A DNA stretch of 40,441 bases from Paludibacteraceae bacterium (GCA_017430235.1 JAFRNH010000110.1:1-40441); one strand, 5' to 3'; positions 25,859 through 35,024 are shown, counted from the first letter of the stretch. Notes: a model not told the origin generated them from the letters alone. Translations and numbers: made by a program.

Positions 25859-26794
25859 CTATTTTTTATAAAACCATTTCGTATTTGTCAGTTTTAATGG
25901 TCCATTCCCTTCTATTGAAGAGGAGTTTGTTGCAATACGACAGTTCATTAACTCTATTCGATCGCAAGTGGAATCAGTATCGAATCCTCTAGGACAATCT
26001 CTAATCATGCAATTCTTCAGCAAAACGTTGCTTGTGCTATCATAGATAACTAATGCTTCTTCTACACATTCATAGATTGACGATTTGGTGATATTGACAT
26101 TCATACAATTACATAAAGACAAACCATTAAGGCCGCATCCGTACAATTTGCAATTATCTATCTCCACATTGTTTGTTTTCCTCATATAAACAACACCTGC
26201 GGAACAAAGACTCTCTACTAAAGGCTGATGCCCGAGTTTCAAATTGCGAAGTTGAATATTTGAACATTCTTCTATGGAAAGTACCAAGAAGAATGTCTCC
26301 GTAACAAATAGATGCGACAACTCAGGATCTTTATCTCCACCTAGAATGGTAAGATTGTTTAACTTATACAACAGTATTCCCCAATTATCGCGGTACACTC
26401 CTGGCTGACTAGAATCCTTGTCGAGACTTGGCAAGTCTACCCCTGTCAGGTCTATTCCTTCCTCATTTTCAATGATAATAGTGACATCGCTAGCCAATGC
26501 CTCAATGAACTCCTCTGCCGTACTCACCCTTCTAATTTCACTTGCAGATTCCAATGGTTCCATAGCATCAGCAGGATCCCCGAAATGATCATCCGTAACT
26601 GACTCTTCTCCCTCCTGATACTCTAAGTCTTCCTCATCATTCTCACCCTCCTCTTCATTCTCATCATAAGAATACTCAACAACCTCTTCTGTTTCTTCAT
26701 TCTCTGTCTTTGTTTCTTCCTTTTTACCAGAATCAGAGCAGCAACACAACGATAAACATATCAGCGCATAAAAAAAATAATGGATTTTCTTCAT
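25859..26794 (-). CDS. Lipoprotein with right-handed beta-helix domain
   Basis: This 311-residue protein starts MKKIHYFFYALICLSLCCC and has a lipobox cysteine near residue 19, followed by a strongly acidic low-complexity stretch (about residues 25-70, Glu/Asp-rich). The rest is a right-handed parallel beta-helix (parallel beta-helix repeat type): NLTILGGD, NIQLRNLKL, NVEIDNCKLYGCGLNGLSL, NVNITKSSIYECVEEALVI and NVLLKNCMIRDC form successive turns. The acidic residues shortly after the lipidated Cys resemble Bacteroidota surface-export signals, so it may face the outside. Beta-helix proteins often bind or cleave polysaccharide, but no catalytic residues are obvious. The stop codon is TAG, the only one I saw among intact genes here. 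It lies beyond the terminator of the sugar island. Confidence 0.8.
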   Translation of the reverse strand: MKKIHYFFYALICLSLCCCSDSGKKEETKTENEETEEVVEYSYDENEEEGENDEEDLEYQEGEESVTDDHFGDPADAMEPLESASEIRRVSTAEEFIEALASDVTIIIENEEGIDLTGVDLPSLDKDSSQPGVYRDNWGILLYKLNNLTILGGDKDPELSHLFVTETFFLVLSIEECSNIQLRNLKLGHQPLVESLCSAGVVYMRKTNNVEIDNCKLYGCGLNGLSLCNCMNVNITKSSIYECVEEALVIYDSTSNVLLKNCMIRDCPRGFDTDSTCDRIELMNCRIATNSSSIEGNGPLKLTNTKWFYKK

Positions 26795-26837
26795 TTGTTT
26801 ATTCCCCTTAAATAGTATCTTCTGTAAAATATATTCT

Positions 26838-26873
26838 AAAAAAGGGATGCGTCACGACGACACATCCCCTTCG
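26838..26873 (-). terminator. Intrinsic terminator of the GH/GPH sugar operon
   Basis: On the minus strand GGGATGTGTC pairs with GACGCATCCC (one G-T) around a GTCGT loop, extended by flanking A/T pairs and followed by six T. It lies directly after the GPH transporter stop codon. Confidence 0.8.
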
Positions 26874-26893
26874 TTTTATTTTTTAAAATGAAA

Positions 26894-28558
26894 TTACTCT
26901 CCTTTGGCAGCTTTCATCTCAGCCAATTTTCTTGAATTCTCAGCAATCTTTTCATTATCGATTGTATAGAATATCAAAGCCAAGATACCAAGTGCAGCAC
27001 CAATCAATGGAATAATAACAAAGATGGTCTTAATTGACTCCTTAATGCCATCTGTAATATTTACGTCGTTGGCAATAAAGCCTACCATAGCAAGTCCGAA
27101 CAAAGGAAGTGAGTTTGCTATTGCATAACCCAATTTCTGAGCCATTGTAGCAGATGTGTAGATCAAGCCTGTTGCACGACGACCTGTTTCCACCTCTGCA
27201 TTATCAGCAACATCTGCATACATACTCCACATAATGAATCCCGTAGGTCCGATGATAAGCGTAAACAAACAATTTAATATAATAATTGTAGAAAGACCAC
27301 CCTTAGGGATAAACAAGAAAAGAAGCGATAACAAAGCAGACAAGAAGAAACATGACATCCAAACTTTTTTCTTACCGAATCTAGCAACAATTGGCTTGAT
27401 AAGCATCGTACCAAGAATTGTAAACAATGTTCCCAAAGATGCAAAAAGTGTATAGAACAACTCCCAGTCTACTTTCATTCCAAAGCAAGTACTATCAATC
27501 TTATACTTGAAGAAACTCAAATTATCTCCAACCTTAGGTTCTGCCTTCTCTCCTCTCGCTTGTTCGGATTTAATATTAACAATATTACCATCTTTTCCAA
27601 CTGTCTCGAAACATCTTTCAATAGCGACATCTTTTCCATCCACTTTAATAACACCCACTGAGGATGTATCAATTCTACCATTCTCTAATTTATAGATAGG
27701 AGTTTCTTTGTTATCGTTCGTTTTTGAAATTTCTACGATTTTGCTGCTTGACTCTACTATCTCAATATCAGCCAAAAAATACTTTGCATAATAGGTTGCA
27801 GCTGTATTATGACATGCTGTAAACAAAATCAAAGCAATACCTGCAAGGGAAAGACACCACCATTGGCGATTCTTTACAAGGTCACTGAGGTCATCTTTCA
27901 AACTATTATTCTGCTCCTTAACTGGTTTTACACGCTCTCTTGTGAAATAGAATGTGCAGAAAAGCAAAATAGCTGCTACAACACCATAAATCAATATTAC
28001 GTAGAAGAAAGAATTAGGAGTGTTAGCTCCAGTCGCATCCTTCATGTATTGAGTAAACTTCATAACCATTGCAAAACTCAACCAGAAACCGATTTGAGCA
28101 CCAATGTTTCTATAAGCCGATACAGAGTCTCTCTCTTTTGGATCTTCAGAAAGAACACCCAACAATGCACCATAAGGTACGTTTACAACAGCATAAAGAA
28201 TTCTAAATAAGAAGAAGGAAATATAAGCATATACCAACTTACCTCCCATTGAGAAGTCAGGAGTGAAGAAAGCAAAGATACCTGCAACACAGAATGGAAT
28301 CATTCCATAGAGAATCCATGGACGGAATTTTCCATATTTTGTATTACATCTGTCTGATGCACCTCCGATAAAAATATCGATGACAATATCCAAATATCCA
28401 ATGATCATCATCATAAATCCAGCATCACCAGGAGTTAATCCGAAGATGTCTGAATAGAACATACCAGCAATGCAGACAATACCCCAGAAGAGGTTGCACG
28501 CCAAGTCTCCTGCACCATAGGAGAGTTTTTCTAAAACTGACAATTTCTTGTTTTCCAT
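26894..28558 (-). CDS. GPH-family (MelB-like) sugar:cation symporter with a large loop insertion
   Basis: This 554-residue inner-membrane transporter belongs to the glycoside-pentoside-hexuronide:cation symporter branch of the MFS. It starts LSYGAGDLACNLFWGIV, a family hallmark, and GYLDIVIDIFIGGASDR (residues 54-70) carries the paired aspartates (57 and 61) that bind the coupling cation in MelB. It has about 12 membrane segments. An insertion of about 100 residues (265-362, rich in charged residues, VESSSKIVEISKTNDNKETP onward) lies between segments 7 and 8. It is the last gene of the GH94-GH5-GH3 island, 26 bases after the GH3 gene, so import of cello-oligosaccharides or related glucosides is the likely role. 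Confidence 0.87.
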   Translation of the reverse strand: MENKKLSVLEKLSYGAGDLACNLFWGIVCIAGMFYSDIFGLTPGDAGFMMMIIGYLDIVIDIFIGGASDRCNTKYGKFRPWILYGMIPFCVAGIFAFFTPDFSMGGKLVYAYISFFLFRILYAVVNVPYGALLGVLSEDPKERDSVSAYRNIGAQIGFWLSFAMVMKFTQYMKDATGANTPNSFFYVILIYGVVAAILLFCTFYFTRERVKPVKEQNNSLKDDLSDLVKNRQWWCLSLAGIALILFTACHNTAATYYAKYFLADIEIVESSSKIVEISKTNDNKETPIYKLENGRIDTSSVGVIKVDGKDVAIERCFETVGKDGNIVNIKSEQARGEKAEPKVGDNLSFFKYKIDSTCFGMKVDWELFYTLFASLGTLFTILGTMLIKPIVARFGKKKVWMSCFFLSALLSLLFLFIPKGGLSTIIILNCLFTLIIGPTGFIMWSMYADVADNAEVETGRRATGLIYTSATMAQKLGYAIANSLPLFGLAMVGFIANDVNITDGIKESIKTIFVIIPLIGAALGILALIFYTIDNEKIAENSRKLAEMKAAKGE

Positions 28559-28584
28559 TATATAAAATTTTTGATTAGACTAAG

Positions 28585-30351
28585 TTACTTTAATTCTTCA
28601 CGATTCAATTTGATCGGAGATTTTCCTGAGAAAGGAATCTCCCCACACAACGCCTTAACTACTGCTTTCTGTGTAAAGGCATCTACACTATATGCATTAA
28701 TCTTCAATGGACATATCTCCTCGTATATCTCCAAAACATACGGATTAGCAAATGAAATGCCGATTCGTTTACTTGGATCCGTCATATTAGCCGTCCACAC
28801 AGCAAACGACTCCTTGTCTTTCAACAAGCAAGTCCCCAATGGATGGAAATAACGGTTCTCGAAACATACCAATATCTTATCGTACTTGTCCAATGAATCG
28901 ATTCTCCAACCCCAACTATAGAAATGAGGATTGTCCATAATATCCACCTCAAAGTGACGTGCCTGCAACTCCTCCTTCATCACTTGCAGTTTAGCTTCAT
29001 TCAACTCAGCACCCACTTCCAAGATTAAGAGTTTCTTGCTCTTCTCTGCACTCAATGGAACATCTTGGTTCTTATCACAAATCAATGTCACTGCCTTCTC
29101 TGCGATAGTCGTTCCCGTTGTTTGTACCAACTGCTTTGCCTCTTCTGTCAATGGGGTTGACAACTCGTTTTTCTTCTCAATCAAGCCGAAACGTTCACGC
29201 ATCGCCCATACACGAGAAACCGCATCATCCAAACGAGACATTGGGATCTCACCACGATTGATACGAGCCTCCACAGTATCCATGTATTCTATAGATGGCC
29301 ATAGGACAACATCCGCACCTGCAGCGAAACATTGTACAGATACCTCCAACTCATTCTTATAATAACCTGCACATCCACCCATGTTCAAAGCATCTGTGAT
29401 AATAACGCCTTTATAGTTGAATTTATTTTTCAGCAAGTCAATCATCAACTCCTTAGAGAGTGTAGCTGGTGGCAACTGTCCATTGATTGTCTCCGTCTGA
29501 TAAGCAGGCAACTGAATATGTCCCACCATGATAGAGGCAGCTCCATTATTAATCAACCCTTTGAATAGTTTTCCGAATGTGGCATCCCACTCTTCTTTCG
29601 AAAGTGAATTAGCTGTTGTAACGATATGTTGGTTGCGCATCGTCACACCGTCACCAGGGAAATGTTTCACCGTAGAGATAACCCCTTGCTGATGAAGACC
29701 ATTCATTTGGCTTTTTAAGATAGGTAACGCCTTGTCTACATCATCAGAGACAGAACGCTCCACCACCAACTCTTGTAGAGGGTTCATATTTAAATCACAA
29801 ACAGGATGCAACAACCAGTTGAATCCTATCTCTTTTGCTTCCAATGCAATAGATTGTCCCAAATTATAAGCTAACGCAGTATCTCCCGCAGCGCCCAAAG
29901 ACATACCCACTGGCAAGTGCGTATATTTGGAATAGGTCTCACCTATACCACGTTCGAAATCTTCACATACAAGCATTGGGTATTTAGCATTGTCATTGTA
30001 TTCCTTCAAAACGATAGGAATCAGTTGCAACACATCCTGACCTTTTGAATGCTCTCTAAAATACCAATCTGGGATAAACAAACTTCCAACAGGATATTTC
30101 TCCATGAATGTCTTCATAGATCCACCACCGACAGCACGATGATCTTCAAATCTAGCCTGAATCATCATTGTCTGTCCGATCTTTTCCCTTACACTCAATG
30201 ACTTCCATGATGTGTCTTGGGGAACAAACTCAAATTGTGTTTCCTTACTTTCCGATGTTTTCTCGGTAAGCTGAGACTCTTTTTGTTTTTGTGTACATTG
30301 TGTGAACGATAAGGCCACACATGCCAAAAATAGACCTTTGATCAATCTCAT
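28585..30351 (-). CDS. Glycoside hydrolase family 3 lipoprotein
   Basis: I chose the ATG at 30351, not the one at 30381, because MRLIKGLFLACVALSFTQC is a lipoprotein signal. The 588-residue protein has the GH3 (beta/alpha)8 domain: EKIGQTMMIQARF, GSLFIPDWYF, KHFPGDG (about residues 229-235) and VIITDALNMGG with the nucleophile Asp320. A shortened second domain follows (LLILEVGAELNEAKLQVM to EIPFSGKSPIKL). The KHFPGDG block with a nearby His (NQH) also resembles the N-acetylglucosaminidase (NagZ) branch, so the substrate could be a beta-glucoside or a beta-GlcNAc glycoside. Context with GH5 and GH94 favours beta-glucosidase on oligosaccharides. A terminator-like hairpin lies just upstream. Confidence 0.85.
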   Translation of the reverse strand: MRLIKGLFLACVALSFTQCTQKQKESQLTEKTSESKETQFEFVPQDTSWKSLSVREKIGQTMMIQARFEDHRAVGGGSMKTFMEKYPVGSLFIPDWYFREHSKGQDVLQLIPIVLKEYNDNAKYPMLVCEDFERGIGETYSKYTHLPVGMSLGAAGDTALAYNLGQSIALEAKEIGFNWLLHPVCDLNMNPLQELVVERSVSDDVDKALPILKSQMNGLHQQGVISTVKHFPGDGVTMRNQHIVTTANSLSKEEWDATFGKLFKGLINNGAASIMVGHIQLPAYQTETINGQLPPATLSKELMIDLLKNKFNYKGVIITDALNMGGCAGYYKNELEVSVQCFAAGADVVLWPSIEYMDTVEARINRGEIPMSRLDDAVSRVWAMRERFGLIEKKNELSTPLTEEAKQLVQTTGTTIAEKAVTLICDKNQDVPLSAEKSKKLLILEVGAELNEAKLQVMKEELQARHFEVDIMDNPHFYSWGWRIDSLDKYDKILVCFENRYFHPLGTCLLKDKESFAVWTANMTDPSKRIGISFANPYVLEIYEEICPLKINAYSVDAFTQKAVVKALCGEIPFSGKSPIKLNREELK

Positions 30352-30369
30352 ATACGAAAGAATTAAAAA

Positions 30370-30400
30370 GGGAGAAGACAATCAAAGATTATCTCCTCCC
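30370..30400 (-). terminator. Terminator-like hairpin between the GH5 and GH3 genes
   Basis: On the minus strand GGGAGGAGA pairs with TCTTCTCCC (one G-T) across a 13-base loop and runs directly into TTTTT. It sits 8 bases after the GH5 stop and 19 bases before the GH3 ATG, with no promoter element after it. It may attenuate expression of the GH3 and GPH genes. Confidence 0.6.
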
Positions 30401-30407
30401 ATTAGCT

Positions 30408-31643
30408 TTATTTTGAATAAACATTACTTTCTTTCAGAACAGAACTATCTGCTTTTCCTAAGTTAACAACAGAAAGTACCTTCTTGATATACTCACCAGA
30501 TGGTGTCAAATCATTCCAGTTCTTTGCTGCACATGCACCTGGGTTCAAAGCAGAAGAGGAACGTTCATTGTCAGAGAAGCTCCAGTTACAGAAGCTTACC
30601 AACTGTTCTCCTGCGTTCTTGCCACTCAGCAACAACAACCATTTATCTGTACGATTAGGATCCAACTCTCCATCACCATTTGCGGCACACAAACCGAATT
30701 CTGAGCAGAATACAGGCAATTTGCCTAACACATCATACATATAAGAATACATGTTGTAATAATCAGACTTACCATCTTTCTCAAATCCTTCGTTATGTTC
30801 TTTTGAATAGAAATGGAAAGCATACATCACGTTATCAAACTGAAGACGTGCATCGCGAGGAGGCAATGAATCGCAAAGGTCTTTGCCATTTCCCTGGCAC
30901 ATACCCTCTTTCAAGCAAGCATCCACCAATTGATCCCATTGTGGAGTACCTACAATAACGATTGGATGAGGAGCACCCACTTTGTCATACTCGTTGTGGA
31001 TAGCAGGAATAATCGTATTAGCATACTCTGCAATCATATCCCAAGTGACAGCTGTATCCTTCGTACATTCCCAAGGTTTAAGAGTATCACCCTTCTCCAA
31101 GCAATTGTTTGGCTCGTTGCAGATCTCATAGATTACATGGTCGCTATCTGCATATCTGTTAGCAATGAAGCGGAAGAAATCTTCTGCTCCTGCATACTTA
31201 GGATCCAACGGATTACCTGGTGTTAAAATATGCCAATCGACGATACAGTAGATACCGTAGTCACCGCAGATATCAATCAGATTGCACATTCTGTCACGGA
31301 ATCCCTCTGGGTCAGTATTATAACCCTCTTCCTCCACATACATGGCAAGACGAAGTACACTGATACCCCACTCTCTCACCAATGTCTCTACAGATTCCTG
31401 TGTGTAGCACTCGCCACACCATTGCCAGCCCATCGTACTCATACCTGCCAACTGAACAGGATTTCCATCTTGATCACATAGCTGCAAATCTTTCACTTGC
31501 AGTTTACCAAATCTATCTACAGGAGAATTCTCAGGATAATTGGAATAAATGATCTCCTCTTCTACAGGCTTGTTTACATTGCGACCACACGAACTTAAAA
31601 AGAGCGATGCGATAGCCAATGCTCCGATCAAAATCTTCTTCAT
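30408..31643 (-). CDS. Glycoside hydrolase family 5 (endoglucanase-like) lipoprotein
   Basis: This 411-residue lipoprotein (MKKILIGALAIASLFLSSC, lipidated Cys19) is followed by a retaining (beta/alpha)8 GH5 domain. Family residues are visible: the Arg of VLRLAMYVEEEGYN, IVDWHIL (His138), the acid/base Glu177 in IYEICNEPN, AFHFYS (His277, Tyr279), and the nucleophile Glu315 in PVFCSEFG. The arrangement fits the GH5 subfamily 2 endo-beta-1,4-glucanases. No carbohydrate-binding module or T9SS domain is present. An acidic stretch after the lipobox (NKPVEEEIIY) is compatible with surface exposure, but that is inference. It is the second gene of the island, 167 bases after GH94, with structured spacer on one side and a terminator-like hairpin on the other. 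Confidence 0.88.
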   Translation of the reverse strand: MKKILIGALAIASLFLSSCGRNVNKPVEEEIIYSNYPENSPVDRFGKLQVKDLQLCDQDGNPVQLAGMSTMGWQWCGECYTQESVETLVREWGISVLRLAMYVEEEGYNTDPEGFRDRMCNLIDICGDYGIYCIVDWHILTPGNPLDPKYAGAEDFFRFIANRYADSDHVIYEICNEPNNCLEKGDTLKPWECTKDTAVTWDMIAEYANTIIPAIHNEYDKVGAPHPIVIVGTPQWDQLVDACLKEGMCQGNGKDLCDSLPPRDARLQFDNVMYAFHFYSKEHNEGFEKDGKSDYYNMYSYMYDVLGKLPVFCSEFGLCAANGDGELDPNRTDKWLLLLSGKNAGEQLVSFCNWSFSDNERSSSALNPGACAAKNWNDLTPSGEYIKKVLSVVNLGKADSSVLKESNVYSK

Positions 31644-31663
31644 ACTTTATTTCTTTTAAAGGA

Positions 31664-31697
31664 ACTTCATAAATCGCCTTACCGTGATTTATAAGGT
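31664..31697 (-). other. Leader hairpin upstream of the GH5 gene
   Basis: Arms of 12 bases (31664-31675 and 31686-31697) pair with two G-T wobbles around a 10-base loop. The hairpin ends about 20 bases before the GH5 ATG and could stabilise the downstream message or control translation. Confidence 0.4.
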
Positions 31698-31770
31698 TAT
31701 TCCCATTTGTTTTTTTAATTAATATTCGGGGTTTTGAACAAAAGCCCCTTTGTTGATATAGAAGTAGAAT

Positions 31771-31799
31771 TGAGGAGAATTCTCAACGAACTCTCCTCA
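31771..31799 (-). other. Inverted repeat directly after the GH94 gene
   Basis: TGAGGAGA (31771-31778) pairs with TCTCCTCA (31792-31799) across a 13-base loop; no T run follows on the minus strand. It begins 12 bases after the GH94 stop codon and may be a processing site or 3' protection hairpin rather than a terminator. Confidence 0.4.
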
Positions 31800-31810
31800 T
31801 TCATTTTATC

Positions 31811-34303
31811 TTATCCCATAATCACTTCTACAGTGTTCTTGCTACCTGCAGGTTGCATAGGAACGATGTTTCCAGCAACTTCCTTGCCGTTAACGATCAG
31901 TTTCTTTACACCTTTCTGAACACCGCTTGGGTTTGTTACTTTGATGCTATATTCTGCATCACGGAATATACGGTTAACTGAGTATCCCTTAATGTCAGCT
32001 GGCAAACAAGGATTGATTTCCAAACCTGTATAGGCTGGTTTGATACCCAATAGGTATTGGCTCACTGTCAACCACATCCAAGCTGCAGTACCTGTCAACC
32101 AAGAGTTCTTACCTTCACCTGGCTTAGCTGCATCCTTACCTGCTACCATCTGGCAGTTTACGTAAGGTTCAACCTTATGAAGTGCTTGATCTTTCAAATA
32201 CATAGGAGCAATCTTACGGAAGAGTTCCCAAGCATCATTTCCACGTCCGGCAACTGTCTCTCCGATGATCACCCATGGGTTGTTGTGACAGAAGATACCT
32301 GCATTCTCTTTATATCCTGCAGGATAAGAACTGATCTCACCCATCTCAACATGATATGTTGTATAAGCAGGATTGTTAAGAACCATACCGTGCTCGCAGT
32401 CGAGATATTTCTTACAAGAGTCGATAGCTTTGTCAACCATACCCTCTTCCAAACCGATACCTGCCATTGTACAGAAACCTTGGCTCTCGATAAAGATCTT
32501 ACCTTCTTCACACTCCTTAGAACCAATCTTGTTTCCATAGAAGTCGTATGCACGAAGATACCAGTCTCCATCCCAACCATGCTTCTTAACAGCTTCAACC
32601 ATAGAGTCGATGCACTTTTGAGCACGAGCAGCCTCATCAGCCTTGCCCAATTGCTTGCAAAGTTCAACATAGTCTTTTCCAGTTACAACGAACAAACCAG
32701 CGATCATCAAAGACTCTGCCTTGCTACCTACTGAATTATTCTCAGTTGTTTGGAATGACTCGTTTGGATCCCAAGAGAAGCAGTTCAAGTTCAAGCAGTC
32801 GTTCCAGTCTGCACGACCGATCAACGGCAACATGTGAGGACCGAGGTTGTTAACCACGTGGTTGAAAGAGATCTTCAAGTGTTCGAACAAAGAAACCTCT
32901 GAACCTGGCTTGTTATCAAATGGAACAGGCTCATCCAAGATAGAGAAGTCGCCCGTCTCCTTAACATAAGCAGCCGTACCGAAGATCAACCAGCATGGAT
33001 CATCGTTGAATCCACCACCGATGTCATTGTTACCACGCTTAGTCAATGGTTGATATTGGTGATAGCAACCACCGTCTGGGAATTGAGTAGATGCGATATC
33101 AATGATACGTTGACGAGCACGAGAAGGAACTTGGTGAACGAAACCAACCAAGTCTTGGTTAGAATCACGGAATCCCATACCACGACCGATACCACTCTCG
33201 AAGAATGATGCTGAACGAGAGAAGTTGAAGGTAATCATACATTGATATTGACTCCAGATATTAACCATACGGTTCAATTTCTCGTCGTCAGACTTAACAA
33301 CGTAAACCTCCAAAAGCTTATCCCACATAGCAGCCAACTCAGCAAATGCATCGTCAACAGCCTTCACAGTAGAGAAACGGTTGATTGTCTCAAGCGCTTT
33401 TTTCTTGTTAACAAGTGTTACATCTGAATCTTGTGAAGAGATCAGTGTTCCGTTTTTCTTACGTGTGATATCTTCTTTAGAGAATTTCTCTTCTTGCTCA
33501 TTCTCAACATAACCCAACACAAAGATGAAGTCTTTGCTCTCGCCTGGCTGAAGTTCTACTTCAACATAGTGAGATGCGATTGGAGACCATCCGTGTGCCA
33601 ATGAATTACCTGGCTTACCTGCCATTACACATTGAGGATCAGCAAACTCATTATAAAGACCGATGAATGACTCACGATCTGTATCATAACCATCTATTTT
33701 AGAATTAGTTAATGCATAATATGCATAATGGTTACGACGCTCTTTATATTCTGTTTTGTGATAGATTACACTGCCATCGATTTCCACCTCACCTGTTGAC
33801 CAGTTACGTTGGAAATTCTCCATATCAGTTGCAGCATTCCACAAACACCACTCAGCAAAAGAAAAGAGTTTTATCTTCTTTGCATAGGTAGTTGTATTCT
33901 TCAATGTTACTTTTTGAACCTCAGCCCACGTTTTCAAAGGAACGAAGAACAATACAGAAGCCTCAATACCATTCTTTGAACCAGTAATACGTGTATAGTT
34001 CATTCCATGACGACACTCGTATGAGTCAAGCGGAGTCTTACATGGCTTCCATCCCGGATTCCAAACTGTACCATTATCGTTAATATAGAAATAACGACCT
34101 CCATTATCCATTGGTACACCATTGTAACGGTAACGAGTAATACGGCGGAACTTAGCGTCCTTGTAGAAATCATAACCTCCGGCAGTATTTGAAATCAAAC
34201 CGAAGAAATCCTCGTTTCCTAAATAATTAATCCATGGAAACGGCGTTGCGGGATTGGTGATGACAAACTCACGGTTCGCATCGTCAAAATGTCCAAAATT
34301 CAT
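31811..34303 (-). CDS. Glycoside hydrolase family 94, cellobiose phosphorylase
   Basis: This enzyme phosphorolyses cellobiose to glucose 1-phosphate and glucose, saving one ATP per disaccharide. The 830-residue protein has no signal peptide, so it is cytoplasmic. The N-terminus ([38 protein letters not shown]) is typical of cellobiose phosphorylase; the beta-sandwich domain runs to about residue 300, followed by the (alpha/alpha)6 domain with [13 protein letters not shown], and [13 protein letters not shown] (about 494-506) carrying the catalytic acid. Length agrees with known cellobiose phosphorylases and is far below that of the cyclic-glucan synthases. The ATG is preceded by AAAGGAGAGA, an unusually good ribosome-binding site. 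It is the first gene of the operon, with a -7 element about 60 bases upstream. Confidence 0.93.
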   Translation of the reverse strand: MNFGHFDDANREFVITNPATPFPWINYLGNEDFFGLISNTAGGYDFYKDAKFRRITRYRYNGVPMDNGGRYFYINDNGTVWNPGWKPCKTPLDSYECRHGMNYTRITGSKNGIEASVLFFVPLKTWAEVQKVTLKNTTTYAKKIKLFSFAEWCLWNAATDMENFQRNWSTGEVEIDGSVIYHKTEYKERRNHYAYYALTNSKIDGYDTDRESFIGLYNEFADPQCVMAGKPGNSLAHGWSPIASHYVEVELQPGESKDFIFVLGYVENEQEEKFSKEDITRKKNGTLISSQDSDVTLVNKKKALETINRFSTVKAVDDAFAELAAMWDKLLEVYVVKSDDEKLNRMVNIWSQYQCMITFNFSRSASFFESGIGRGMGFRDSNQDLVGFVHQVPSRARQRIIDIASTQFPDGGCYHQYQPLTKRGNNDIGGGFNDDPCWLIFGTAAYVKETGDFSILDEPVPFDNKPGSEVSLFEHLKISFNHVVNNLGPHMLPLIGRADWNDCLNLNCFSWDPNESFQTTENNSVGSKAESLMIAGLFVVTGKDYVELCKQLGKADEAARAQKCIDSMVEAVKKHGWDGDWYLRAYDFYGNKIGSKECEEGKIFIESQGFCTMAGIGLEEGMVDKAIDSCKKYLDCEHGMVLNNPAYTTYHVEMGEISSYPAGYKENAGIFCHNNPWVIIGETVAGRGNDAWELFRKIAPMYLKDQALHKVEPYVNCQMVAGKDAAKPGEGKNSWLTGTAAWMWLTVSQYLLGIKPAYTGLEINPCLPADIKGYSVNRIFRDAEYSIKVTNPSGVQKGVKKLIVNGKEVAGNIVPMQPAGSKNTVEVIMG

Positions 34304-34341
34304 ATTCTCTCCTTTATTTTTTAAATTTTATTTCATCAAAA

Positions 34342-34359
34342 GACGTATTTACATACGTC
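34342..34359 (-). other. Small hairpin in the GH94 leader
   Basis: GACGTA/TACGTC arms (6 bp) with a 6-base loop lie between the predicted transcription start and the ribosome-binding site of the GH94 gene. Confidence 0.35.
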
Positions 34360-34362
34360 CTA

Positions 34363-34370
34363 CAAAGTTA
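34363..34370 (-). promoter_or_regulatory. -7 promoter element of the GH94 operon
   Basis: The minus strand reads TAACTTTG (TAnnTTTG), with GTTG about 19 bases upstream as a possible -33. It lies 60 bases before the GH94 ATG. Confidence 0.65.
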
Positions 34371-34601
34371 ACACAATATTCGGTCTTTACAACATTTTTT
34401 TACATTTGATATGAAATTTTTAACTTTTCACTCAAATAAAAAGTTCTTTATCTCTTCTTTGCCATCTGTACGGGGATTATAATGCAAAACAAAAACAGAA
34501 GACCTTCCATAGTCTGAAAACCATATATTACATCATAAACTCTTTAGCATTAACATAAAAAATCGAAAATATTGTTGACATCTATATATAAACCAAACCA
34601 A

Positions 34602-34727
34602 TCACCTATTCCTTTCTTCCATCATCTTTTCCTCAATGATTTCAGAAAGTTCACGCTTCACTATTTTTTGATTTTATATCTACCACTCACTCAACAAATC
34701 AAAACTGTCAACTTCTATTTTTTTCAT
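34602..34727 (-). pseudogene. Possible remnant of a small gene
   Basis: A TAAGTTTG -7-like element (34748-34741) precedes an ATG at 34727. The frame encodes MKKIEVDSFDLLSEW, then meets TAG and TAA two codons apart, then continues in the same frame as NQKIVKRELSEIIEEKMMEE and ends at TGA 34602-34604. The charged, helix-like composition stands out from the AT-rich surroundings. It could be a decayed small gene or chance; I do not recognise a family. Confidence 0.2.
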
Positions 34728-34913
34728 CGTTTTCGTTATACAAACTTAGCGAAATACACACTCAACGACTATAAAAATTTGTGCAAATCATAGTGTTTTT
34801 ATGTCAAAATCGCCCCTTTTATCGGTTTTTTTTGATTTTTTCACATTAAGAAACATTTCTTATATCCTAAACTGATCTCCTTTCTATTTTGATTTCTTCT
34901 CCCTATTTTTTTA

Positions 34914-34950
34914 TACGAAAAGGCCGAACGTCTCATTGACATCCGACCTT
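34914..34950 (-). terminator. Intrinsic terminator of the LolA/LolB-like genes
   Basis: On the minus strand AAGGTCGGATGTC pairs with GACGTTCGGCCTT (13 bp with two G-T wobbles) around AATGA, and is followed by a T-rich tail. It lies about 75 bases after the LolB-like stop codon. Confidence 0.7.
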
Positions 34951-35024
34951 CCCTTCAATATAAAATTTAGAATTTGCTATTTCTCTTATAGAATAAAAAT
35001 GACACTACAAAACAGACATCATCT

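Larger units (their letters stand above)
34304..35024. other. Intergenic region between the GH94 gene and the LolB-like gene
   Basis: This 721-base AT-rich stretch holds the GH94 promoter and leader hairpin (34342-34370), a possible degenerate minus-strand mini-gene with a -7 element (34602-34748), and the terminator of the LolA/LolB-like genes (34914-34950). I see nothing recognisable in 34380-34600 or 34750-34910. A 73-codon plus-strand frame at 34572-34793 has low-complexity, non-protein-like composition. Confidence 0.6.

Noticed and set aside
32057-32734. Long open frame on the plus strand inside the GH94 gene
   Set aside because: It lies wholly antisense to a well-supported gene, has no domain or signal, and its Cys/His-rich composition is that of a complementary-strand shadow.
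34572-34793. 73-codon plus-strand frame in the large intergenic gap
   Set aside because: Composition is Phe/Tyr/Leu-rich as expected from translated AT-rich DNA, with no promoter or ribosome-binding site close by.
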